Part shown: positions 45,041-55,325 of the stretch, piece after piece
Position numbering within the stretch: the stretch's first letter is position 1
Layout of the letters: every line of letters begins with the position of its first letter
Position numbers and translations under genes: made by a program
Assembly (NCBI GenBank): GCA_021521415.1
Contig: JAIQDT010001097.1
Span: 186,001 to 250,000, forward strand
Origin: Bidens hawaiensis
Lineage: Eukaryota; Streptophyta; Magnoliopsida; Asterales; Asteraceae
Direction: 5' to 3'
Length of the DNA stretch: 64,000 nucleotides
Notes under the pieces: model-generated
What the model was told of the DNA's origin: nothing
Databases searched by the model: none
Seen by the model: the letters and a program-made list of their open reading frames with translations, nothing else

Positions 45041-47482
45041 GTATTTGATCCAAACCTATAATAATTGTTTGATCTTAATTACCGTAGAATCCAGCCATAA
45101 TTGTGAGAGTAATGAGATCTCCGCCAGCAACTCCGGTGTATGGACTGACACCTTCTTCCCCAGGAAGCAAATCAGGAGTGACAGTAAACAAGTACTTAAG
45201 CACCTCCTTATTTCCATGCCAGACAGCCATTCTCAATGGCGTATTACCGGCTTTGTTCCGAACTCGTGTCTGCTCAGGGCTTTGTTCCACCAAAATCTTT
45301 GCAGCCGTTGTATTTCCAAATTTAGCAGCGTGATGGAGCGGGCTGTTTCCGTACCAATTCATCTCAAACAACTTATCCTTGGCTCCGATGGCAACGATAC
45401 GTTCCACTAGCTTCTCCACGAAACGATGGGAGCGGTCCGTCCCAGCGGCGATGTGTAACGGCGTCTCCCACCAGTATGTTATCCGTTTTGTCATTAGTTC
45501 TGGTTCTCGATCGAACATATCACTTACGGAGTCCCAGTCGTCATGCAATGCAGCTTTGTAAATCGGCAGATCGCTTATTATGTAATCGTAATTAGCCATG
45601 GAATTTGTATCGAATACCAATCTCCTCTAGATCTCGAAATTAAGATATGCAATTTGATGACTTCAAGTCAACTTGGAGTATACTCAAAAAAAAAAAAAGA
45701 AAAGAAAAAAAAAAGCAACGGTCAGCCTAGATTGTTTTTTATGCCAGACTTGACTTTTCAAAAATACGCGGCTTAGTGTCTTTCCAAGAAACATAAGTGA
45801 ATTTGGTTTTATTAAAATATGTGGTCCTGACGTTTTTTCAAAATTGTTTTTATAAAGTAGTATATTAATAAAATATGTTTTTATTTTGTTTTTCCCTTTA
45901 CGATGTTTAAGACAGACACTTTTTATAATAGAAGACGGAGCATCCATATGGATAAAGTATATGGTTTATAAACCACATGGGAACATCACCCCACCTCATG
46001 TGGGTAAGGTGCCGAGCATGGCTTCATTTCATAGTAAAAGTTTGTCACATAAAATTGATTCATTGTTGATCATTGAAGAATTAAAATAAATTAATAAAGT
46101 TCTAGGATACTTGTGGGTATGTGCTGCCAGTAATTTTGTGGTTTGTGGGTAACTATCGATAGAAATGAGGTGATAGTACATGATTAACTGATGCATGGGT
46201 AATACCCATTAGTGTCCCTTCCCCCCTAAAATCTAAATATGCCATTATGATGTACGTGCTTATTTTTGTCTATTTATCAACATTAAAATTTACTCAAAAC
46301 CAAGTCGATTATCGACATTAAAATTTACTCAAAACCAAGTCGATTCAGCTTCATAAAAGTTCGAAACTAGTTTCTGGACCAACGGATCTCATTACTTTTT
46401 AAGGTCATATTGTCAAATTCAAACAAATACATCATTATTCAAATGGATTCGCCTAAGGAAAACAACTAACTAGGCCTAAGGAAATCAGATGGAGAAAATA
46501 ACCACCAAGGCGTCAAATCCTCTTGATTAGAATGACCAACTAGGATGACTCTACTTATAACAAATGCCACTAAATGTATTACAATGATCTAAATATAAAA
46601 ATAAAAGTGTCTCTCTCTCTATATATATATATATAGGGAATGTATATGCAAAAAACTCACTTCAGTTGCAAAAACCCTGGAAACTCAATTGTGTGATTTT
46701 AGAGTGTGCCACGTATGGCCAGATTATACTGATTGTTTTTTAATCAAAAGGGTAGTTAGGTAAATTCACCATATGCTCTTACATCATTTATGTCCCATCT
46801 TATTTCTCTTTCATCATTTTGACTTTCTCCCTCCTCTATCATCTTCTTTAAATTTTATATCTTTTCATCTTTATTTCTCTCTCAAGAACAACCATGGATG
46901 CTCATATTCTTTTTTTTTCATCTTTCTTTCTTATGCTCTCAAACGGATCAACAAATCAATGACCACATCACAAATTTGTTTTTATGACCACTATCAAACT
47001 TTTTTTAGATCTACGATGAACAAGGATGCCATATGCAAGTTTTGATTTTCAGATCTCCCCGCTTAGATGGAGGTTCGGATCGAGTTGCGGCTAGGGTGTT
47101 CCAATGGTACTTGAAGGTGTTTTGATATGAAGGAGATGGAGGCTAAGGTTCCGATTTCTACATCTTATACCATCTTTAAAGCTTTTCGGATTCCAGTTTC
47201 CACATCTTCTGGCATGGTCAAAGTTAAAAGAGCTCCTTTTATAATATATGATTTATTAAATAAGAAGGTTAGTTATATTTTTTTTTTCTTTTTTTCATTT
47301 TCAATATCTAAAGGATTGTATTTTTGTTTTTTCTTTATTATTTATTTCTTTTTATCAATAAGAATCTATATAAGCGTGTATTTTGGTAATGATTTGTTTA
47401 CAAGATATGTTTTTTGGTAATGATTTGGTATTGATTTGTATTTTGGTATTGATTTGTGTATATGAGATGTAAATAGGAATCT

Positions 47483-47644
47483 GTTTTCTCGCAATCGCCA
47501 CTCCGGTGGCTGACCTTTTTCTCTCAATCTGCCGGTGGTTACAACCTGCCAGTGTTACTTTCACTTTTTATTATTATTAATTTTTTTTATAATTAAAAAT
47601 TCATATTGGTTTAAAACATATGTTTTTTATACATTTAACATATG
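47483..47644 (+). repeat. Direct repeat pair, copy 1 (about 162 bp)
   Basis: GTTTTCTCGCAATCGCCACT ... TTTAACATATG. Copy 2 at 48581-48744 differs at a few positions. The two copies are in the same orientation with about 0.9 kb between them. They could be terminal repeats of a small element or a local duplication; no target duplication was found. Confidence 0.7.
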
Positions 47645-48580
47645 TATTAAACAACTAGCATATGTTTTTTTCTACAATAATTAACATATGTTCATATTAC
47701 TTCCAGATCAGAAACCTGCTAAGAAATCAACTTGTGGTGCGATGGATTTCTAAAGAGTGCTAGAAAAATATAGACTTGTTTAAAAGTTGACTGGAGCTTG
47801 TTTGTGAAGAGAGAGGTTTTTCAAGATCAAGAACACTTCAAAAAAATCTTTATTATTTTTTTGAAAGAGTGTATTTTTTATAAGAGAGATAGAGTGATGG
47901 TGATATAAAATGTGTGGATATGTGTAGGAGAGATAATGTGATGGTGACATAAAGTATGATGGTGACATAAAGTGTGTGGATATGGGTAGAAGAGAGAGAG
48001 TGATAGTGACATACTTTATTTTTAATAAAAGTAAACCCTTAAAAGTAGTGAAAAGTTATTTTGAGTCATATCAACTTTTTTCATTTTAATGTCTTTTAAT
48101 GTTGACTATTGAAATATTTCAAATCTTTATTGATTTTTATATAATTTTTTTGATGTTCAAAATATATTTTTAATGAAAAAGAAAGTTTTAAAATTCTTAA
48201 AGTAAACAATTATAAATTATTAAAATATTATGGTGAATTGAGAGTTGGTCTTTACGTTTTTCAAAAATGAAGTAAAAATATTATGAGAAAATATTAAGTA
48301 TTTTCTCACGTTTTTCAAAATTGGTCTTCACGTTTTTCAAAAATATTATGAGAAATTGATGTGGCCGGACTTTGATGGAGAGTTGCTGGATTTTGATGGA
48401 GACATACTTCTAAGTTTATCTTCCAGGTTTATCACCTAACTTTTGTTTTAAATCAATGTTCCCCGAAATTGATATATTAGGTTATGATCTTTTAATATTT
48501 TTTTAGTAATGCGAGGGTGTTGGTGACGGTGGACGATGACACCGTGATGGTGGAATGTTAGGACGGTAGGTGGTGTGGCC

Positions 48581-48744
48581 GTTTTCTCGCAATCGCCACT
48601 CCGGTGGCTGACCTTTTTCTCGCAATCTGCCGGTGGTTCCAACCTGCCGGTGTTACTTTCACTTTTTATTATTATTAAATTTTTTTATAATTAAAGATCC
48701 TTATTGGTTTAAAACATATGCTTTTTTATACAATTTAACATATG
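48581..48744 (+). repeat. Direct repeat pair, copy 2 (164 bp)
   Basis: See 47483-47644. The shared part includes ACTCCGGTGGCTGACCTTTT and TTTCACTTTTTATTATTATT. An antisense open frame over it is not a gene. Confidence 0.7.
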
Positions 48745-48905
48745 ATCTGAAGAGATACGGGTTTGAAAATTAGGGTTTGATTTAGGACCCTGAAATCTTA
48801 AGCGTGATGCTGGATGTTAATAGAATATGAGATGAAACTTGATAATTTGGCTCAATTGGGCTGGGTAACTAGGAAGCATTTATAAATATAGACCATGCTC
48901 ATAGT

Positions 48906-49500
48906 TAGAGGTGCAAAAAAAACCCGAATCCGGACCCGAAATAAATACCAGGAACCAGTTTTTCTAATACCCGGGTTTTTAATACCCGAACCCGAACCCG
49001 AACCCGACCCTATCCGTAGGGTACGGATAGGGACATTTTGGCACTAAAACCCGAACCCGAACCGGACCCGATTTGTACCCGGTAATACCCGAAAACCCGA
49101 TTTGTACCCGGTAATACCCGAACCCGGAACCGAGGTTTTCCAATACCCGAAACCGGGTATTTCAAATAACCGATGTATACCCGAAAAATACCTTAAAAAT
49201 ACCCGAATAATACCCCTAAAAAGTGTAAACTTTTAAAAAATCCAATCTATATAAAAAAATACCGGAAAAAAACCCGAAAAAACCCGTAAATAGAGTTTTT
49301 TCAATACCCGATAATAGGGTATTCAAATACCCGGTTTTAGAATACCCGGTTCTATATAGGGTATGATTTTTAGAGACAATACCCGACCCGAACCCTACCC
49401 GATTATTACCAATACCCGGTCATACCCGTACCCGTTCATACCCGAACCCGGTTCTATACCCGAACCCAGGTATTTAGAAAACCCGATTTGTGCACCTCTA
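48906..49500. mobile_element. hAT-type MITE with ACCCGAA subterminal repeats
   Basis: 595 bp with terminal inverted repeats TAGAGGTGCA / TGCACCTCTA and a perfect 8-bp duplication CTCATAGT (48898-48905 and 49501-49508). The interior is packed with more than 30 copies of ACCCGAA/ACCCGG-type heptamers and their inverse, typical of subterminal transposase-binding repeats. No coding capacity. Its ends (TAGAGGTG) match the start of the autonomous hAT at 62816. Confidence 0.93.
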
Positions 49501-50126
49501 CTCATAGTTAAATAGTCAATTATTTAATTGGTTAAATCGATTAACCGAAAATTGACTTCAAAAATATCCAAATCCACAAACCAAATAAACAATTTGGATC
49601 GGTTTTATTTTGTTACATACACGATTAGATTCACGGATTTCTTCGGTTTTGGTTTTTTGTTTTTACACTCCTAAGATATGCGCATCACCAATTACTTGCT
49701 ATAAAATGATGAGGAAAGCATGTTAGGATACAATCACGTCATCATGTTAACATAAAAATACGTAACGGTGACAGATTAATATAATTTGGTACTATGATGC
49801 TCTCTGCTCCTATTATATATAACAATAAAATACTTAATATTGGGCGTCATTGTCTAAGCGTTATTGGCTAAATGGCTTTTGAGATTTGTTTGAGGGCATT
49901 ATTTGCGTTGACCCTCAATTATAGGAGGGTTGTTGAAATTATTGTCCTATTATATTGGTTTGATTATATTAATAGATTAGATAGCATTCAACTTGGTTTA
50001 CTAAAAATCAAAGGCAAGATAAAAGGTTAAAATAGGTGAGGTTTGTTAAAAGTATACTTGATAAAAAATATATTTATCAAATTAGTTTAGTTTTGTTTAT
50101 TTTATAAGTTGCTAATTAACCAATAA

Positions 50127-51722
50127 CTAGTATTTCGACCCCCGCGTTGCGGGGGTTGTGAAACCATAGCCAACTACAAAAACAAAAGCAAATCACATTT
50201 CATCAAACACGTGCACTAAGAAAAACTTATACATCTCAGTTTCACCAATATCACCAATACAAGCTAAAGTCTTAATTTAAGAACCCGCAAACCATAAAAA
50301 AATTGTCTTTGAAAAACAAACACTTTTAAGTTGCAAACAATTTTGAAACATCATATGGCTTCTACCGAGGCTGCCACACCAAGTAGCTTACCACCCTCCT
50401 CGCCGAATAGAAGAGATAAATAAACCGAATCTTTATCAGGCATCACACATTAAACATTACGGCCTAACGGAATGGTCATCGAAAAGCTTAGCAAAGCAGT
50501 AAAAAAAACAAAATAAAATCAAAAGATAAGGAACATATCCGAATTGAAACATGGAAAAAAAGTATCCTGAATCTACCATCTCCACCAAGTATTCTGCTTC
50601 TTGTATGACCAGAATTGGAGAACTTCATGATGTATAAACAAAAATTACAAAACTTGTTAATATAGCAAAATCCAACAAATATATGAAATAATTAAAGCTA
50701 AAAAATATTGTGTATACGTTAATAGCCTCCCATACCCTGCATTGCATAACTCCTAATCAGATTTGAGATAAGCGCAGCATTTGCAACGGTCTGTGTGGCT
50801 TTTTTTATGTCGCCCCTGGTTGATTTATAAAAATAACACCACCACAAAAAGGGTAAATTAGCATTTCTCACTTGCAAAAAAGTTCAAATGAAACAATCTT
50901 ACCTGGACAACTCGGATAGATTGAGTAGCATCTCCACCAATGCACTCTACAATATATTTAGAACCCATTTCTGAACCCACTTCTTCATACCTGGAAAGAA
51001 GCCAAACCAAAATAAGATTATCATAATCAATTAGGTTATAAACAATAAATAAGAGAGCAAAATGTTAATGCGAGTAAAAGTTTTAAGATATTAAGTCGGA
51101 AAGAACCAAATCAAGTGATTATAGCACAGAAGAGAGAAACAAACCACAAAATAGTAAAGAATATAGGTTCTATTAAGAGTTTGATCAAAATAGTTTGATT
51201 CAATAGGAACCTTTACAAACTTTCCAACCAATAAAAGATGATCTAAAATCAATTTACAAACTCTCCTACCAAAAAATAACTGTGTAACGGGTCAATGCGA
51301 GTTCGGGTTAAAATGAGTTACTTCTTCAAAAAGATCGAGTGATCGAGGCAGACCGCGGACATTTTTCTTTTATCCTTTTCTTATTTGAAATTTACAAATA
51401 AGTATTATTTAAAATATAATTCAAAATGCTATGTCTTTACGGTGGTTATCTAATTTGAATAAGTCAACCTTTTGATACCTTCATAATTCATAAAAAAAGA
51501 TATTTCTAGAGAATTATAACCGATTTTCGTTAGAAAAAAACAATAGTGAAAACGATTATTAGAAAAAGATATATGCAACTTAAACCTCACTAATTTTCGA
51601 AAAAGATATATGCAACTTAAACCTCACTAATTTTCGAAGGCTTTAGCATCTATGGTTAGCATGTCAATGTAGACTTTCCTACTCCCAATTTCCTCAAGAA
51701 TTCCATCATTATCAGATACAAC
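50127..51722 (-). mobile_element. Helitron-like 3' terminus with decayed exon fragments (5' end not found)
   Basis: Read on the minus strand, the sequence at 50155-50127 is a 7-bp GC hairpin (CCCCCGC-AAC-GCGGGGG) followed by TCGAAATA and CTAG, then T. That is the Helitron 3' signature (hairpin, short spacer, CTRR inserted before T). Just upstream, on the same strand, are exon-like pieces with splice borders: 51722-51628 (SDNDGILEEIGSRKVYIDML), 50990-50903 (YEEVGSEMGSKYIVECIGGD) and about 50805-50719 (TQTVANAALISNLIRSYAMQ, ending in TAA). They may be a captured host gene; I do not recognise the family. Joining the first two creates a TAG and the third junction is out of phase, so the copy looks dead. 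The element's 5' end may lie beyond 51722. Confidence 0.5.
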
Positions 51723-52314
51723 CTGAAAGACAAATATGACATGTCATGGTAGTTTACACAATTTAACTATTTAGATAATCAGAAACAAAATTTGTTTATT
51801 AGACATAAAAAATGGATCATCAGTTAGTACCAAATTTCCTCAAGAAGATATAATGTTCTAATTTCAATTCCAGGTGTAAACCAGACTTGATAAAACCAAA
51901 CTCAAGTGATATGCATATAATTTGTTTTTGCAAAATTGTTCATCAAGAATATAATCGAACAACATGTATGCATATATAACATAAATAAGTAAAGACTAAT
52001 AAAGCATTCCGTCAAAGACCTCATGTGCATTGTTCAAAAACTCGGACGGACAGAGTTCATTACGTTGAACACCTTATGTGCACCGCATCTAAAGCCACAA
52101 CATGTGTAAAGCACTATACATTGTGAGTTCGCCGTCACAGTAGACGGACTTTCATTTCATAGAAGACCTCATATGCGTCGCATCTAACGTCACAACAACA
52201 GAGGCAAGGCACTGCACATTATAGGTCCCTCTGGTTCTCTTTAGAAAACTAAAGGAATACATGCAAAGCAAAGAACTCAGATGTATATCATGACAGTTTG
52301 AGAACAATATTCAC

Positions 52315-52412
52315 TCAAAATCGGGTCCCTCCGCCCGGTATCCAGACTGTGTGTTGCCTATGATAGAAACCGACGTCCATGGTGAGGCCAGCAGCGGTAA
52401 CAAACACAGATA
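52315..52412 (-). pseudogene. Possible 5' exon fragment of the same decayed gene
   Basis: On the minus strand a CT-rich leader is followed by an ATG in the context ACCATGG and about 20 codons (MDVGFYHRQHTVWIPGGG), ending in TGA. It could be the first exon of the gene whose pieces lie at 50719-51722. Weak evidence: position, strand and initiation context only. Confidence 0.25.
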
Positions 52413-52942
52413 GAACCGTGAATAAGAGAGGTTGAGAAGACACAGAGAGTGGTTTTTTGTGAAAGTGGTGGGTGAGAGATGTTGAAAATGTTGAAAAGCA
52501 ACTAATGATACAACATCTAAAGGATAATGTACACCAAAAGAAGCTAATTATACAACCTCTTAAGCACGATTTTGATCAAAAGAATATATATATAAATTTG
52601 TTCGCATACTCGAATGTAAAAACGTTACAATGTAACTCGCTGGTGATATATTAGGTACTTTTGTAACTATGCGCCTAGGCGTAAAAAAAATCAAGAAAGT
52701 GATAAATATCATAAAATACCAACCTACTTTCTTGTTTTGCTCACAAAAATCTCTCAACTCAGTTTTTACATATTAAAGTCCCTCAACTTGTTAATTTTGA
52801 ACAAAGTTAGGAATTTTTTTAAAATGAAAACTTGAAACTGGTTTCTCCAGTTTGTTTGCTAACCCGGATATTTTTAAACACCTAAAGGCTAAAAATATGT
52901 TGAGTTGGCATGGAGCAAACTAAACCACATATACATTTAGGG

Positions 52943-54097
52943 TAGGGTTGTTCAAAAAGCTCGTAGCTCGCGACCTACTCGAAACTCGCTGGAAAATAGC
53001 TCGGCTCGAAAAATCTCGGCTCGATTTCTAAACGAGCCGAGCTCGAGCCAGGGTCAGCTCGGCTCGTGGCTCGGCCTTGGCTCGACTCGTTAGCTCGGCT
53101 CGTTGGCTCGTTTAGATTAAACCCTAAATTTTAATATCTATATGTAATAATATAATACCAAAAAATAAATAAATAAAAATTATACATATATTATGTCACT
53201 CGATACCTAAAACCTTATAAAAGAATAACGAAAATAAATTCTGGTTTCGAGTTAACCCGAATAACCCGATTAGTGGTGATACTTAACTTTAAATACAATA
53301 ATAAAATGGTGAATTAAGCACTATAAAGGCAATATTGTAAGCTTTATAGATGAGTTAATTATTTTGCTTGTTCATGAAACGTTAAGGGAAAAATTCATTT
53401 ATGTTGTGTTCATTTAATTAAACGAATGAACATGAACACATGTTTCACTTGTTCATTTATGTTTGTGAACGTTCGTTTATAATCGTTCATTCATGTTCAT
53501 CTGCATATTAATAGAAAATTATTAAATATTATTTGCATTTAGAAATTATATCACCATAATATGTTTTATATTTGTTTGTTTGTGTTTATTTAAATGCGTT
53601 CATTTATGTTTGTTTATGTATATTCTGTGTTCGTTAATGTAAGTACATATATGTTCCTTCATGTTCATTTATCTTTGTTTAATTATGGTTGTGAACTATT
53701 CGTTGAGATTTTAAATAAACGAACAAGAATGTTTAGTTTTTAACTAACGAACATGAACACAAATATTTGTTCGATTAAGTGTCGTGTTTGTTAAAAGTAA
53801 AATGAACGAACACAGGCATGCTGTTATTCATGTCGATTCGATTCCTTTACAAGTCTATATATGATTTATAGGACAATTACTTGTAAAATAATTTGAAAAT
53901 CGAGTTGAATGAGAAATTTCGCAACCTATAAGTTACAAACACAAAAAACAACTTAAAATTTTAAAGTAACATGGTTAACCCGATTAACCCGACTAACCCG
54001 AACCTAATAGGGTCGGGTTGCGGGTTAGATATTTTTTATGGAAAACCCGACTAACCCGACCCGAAACCCGATCGGGTTGACCCGATTAACACCCCTA
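52943..54097. repeat. Composite of hAT-type MITE fragments
   Basis: Starts TAGGGTTGTTCAAAAAGCTC and ends AACACCCCTA, both hAT-like termini, but the flanking 8-mers (ATTTAGGG and TTAATACA) do not match. Three different subterminal repeats follow one another: GCTCG/CTCGGCTCG (52965-53115), GTTCATTYATGTT / GTTCGTTTA (53380-53800) and AACCCGACT (53970-54090). This looks like nested or recombined MITEs. No coding capacity. Confidence 0.55.
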
Positions 54098-54530
54098 TTA
54101 ATACATCTACACAGACGGCTTAAAGAAATCAAAACAATATAAAAACTAAACTGCTATTTTTGATTGGAAATTTTGATATCAAAGGACTTTGTTCTATTTG
54201 ATTCGTTCAAAACGAAAACCATCAGGGGAGAAAAAGATGCCATTAGCAAGGCCAATTTGATTATGTTCGTTAATTTGCTCGATATGCAGATGACTAATTA
54301 GTCAAAGAGAAAGTAAACACTACTATCTCAACACCTTTTTAGGTGTTTACGGAGAAACCAGTTTTAAGTTTTCATTTTCAAAAAATTATCAACTTTGTTC
54401 AGAATTAACAAGTTAAAGGACTTTAATATCCAAAAGTTGAGTCGCGTGATTTTTGTGAGCAAAACAATAAAGTAGATTGTTTTTTTTATGATATTTGCTT
54501 ATATAATTCATATATACACATCATTACCCC

Positions 54531-54541
54531 CCCCCCCCCCA
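54531..54541. repeat. Homopolymer C tract
   Basis: About eleven consecutive C followed by A-rich sequence; a likely sequencing-uncertain run. The surrounding 54100-55010 stretch shows no gene. Confidence 0.8.
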
Positions 54542-55153
54542 CCCCAAAAAAAAACAAAAAAAAAAAAAACCACATAAGACACCGTTTTTTGATATTATAC
54601 ATCGTATACAATAAATTAGTAGTGTGCAAGAAAACCATTTATCGCAACATAACCGTTTTTTATATATATAAAAACAAAGAAAAACCAAAACAAATTGGGT
54701 TAGTTTACCACATTACAAAACAAGTTTTACTTCACACTTGCTTCCAACAGCAATAATAATTTGAAACCCTAATAGATTAATGGAAGACACCGTACAAAAC
54801 TTGCATCTTTTTTTGTTTTAAATATCATATTATCATACGTAAGTTATTTAAAGGCATATCTCATTCTATTTCCAACCCTCATTGTATATGTCAAACGTTG
54901 CGTACAAGTATATTGTTCGATTCTTATAGTTTGATACTTAAATTTATTTTGAATATTTCCATATGAATATATCAAGTGTAATGATATAGAATGTTATATG
55001 CTTTATAAGTAACTTTAGACAAATTTTAAATGAGTTTAAGTAATTTGAAGTGTCAACTGAAAAAAGAATATACCTCTAATATATAATTATGACTCAGTTA
55101 AGTCATATGAAACTGACTAATTAATAAATACAGATCTCCTACAAAATTCATAA

Positions 55154-55226
55154 GCTGCTGTGGTGTAGTGGTTATCACGTTTGCTTTACACGCAAAAGGT
55201 CTTCGGTTCGAACCCGGGCAGCAGCA
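55154..55226 (+). tRNA. tRNA-Val (anticodon UAC), second copy
   Basis: Identical to 19947-20019 except one base in the T stem (TTCGG in place of TCCGG), which still pairs by wobble. Cloverleaf, A box and B box are intact. A T-run follows within ten bases. It is part of the duplicated block described at 19780-20420. Confidence 0.94.
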
Positions 55227-55325
55227 ATATCTTTTTTGCTGATTATACGTTTATTGTGTATATATATATGTTTTTAAAACACTCTTTGTTGGTTAACGGC
55301 TTTTTAGTCAAGTATGCTAGTTTGG

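Larger units (their letters stand above)
20820..45599 (-). pseudogene. Ankyrin-repeat / PGG-domain membrane protein, gene D, split by a nested 16.3 kb retrotransposon
   Basis: Exons: 45599-45083, 44608-44459, 41742-41678, 39758-39722, 39631-39210, then exon 6 in two parts, 37760-37700 and 21370-20820 (stop TAG). The start ATG lies in CCATGG, a good context; the upstream in-frame TTG was discounted. With the insert and one copy of the GTGTT duplication removed, exon 6 is 612 nt as in genes B and C, and the whole frame is open (about 600 aa), so the insertion is the only visible lesion. Reading from exon 6 into the antisense LTR gives ACA CTA TGA, a stop two codons after the junction. The product would therefore lose all four membrane segments and the PGG motif. 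Exon 5 is 15 nt shorter than in C (in frame). The introns hold two hAT MITEs and a palindromic MITE. Confidence 0.9.
45600..48890. other. Intergenic region upstream of gene D, no gene seen
   Basis: AT-rich. It holds poly-A/poly-T tracts, a 36-bp tandem duplication around AAATTTACTCAAAACCAAGT (about 46285-46345), a (TA)n run at 46617-46635, and a pair of direct repeats listed separately. The short open frames (for example at 46773-47045 and 47127-47420) have no recognisable domain and biased composition. Confidence 0.6.

Noticed and set aside
45600..45620. Upstream in-frame start for gene D at a TTG
   Set aside because: Plant nuclear genes start at ATG; the first ATG (45599) is in good context and lines up with the paralogues. 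The same reasoning applies to TTG starts at 3461 (gene A) and 12673 (gene B) and the GTG at 62498 (VPS38).
43950..48642. CRISPR-like or phage-like repeat system in the repeat-rich stretches
   Set aside because: Repeats are hAT subterminal arrays, microsatellites and direct duplications in plant nuclear DNA; there are no uniform spacers or associated genes.
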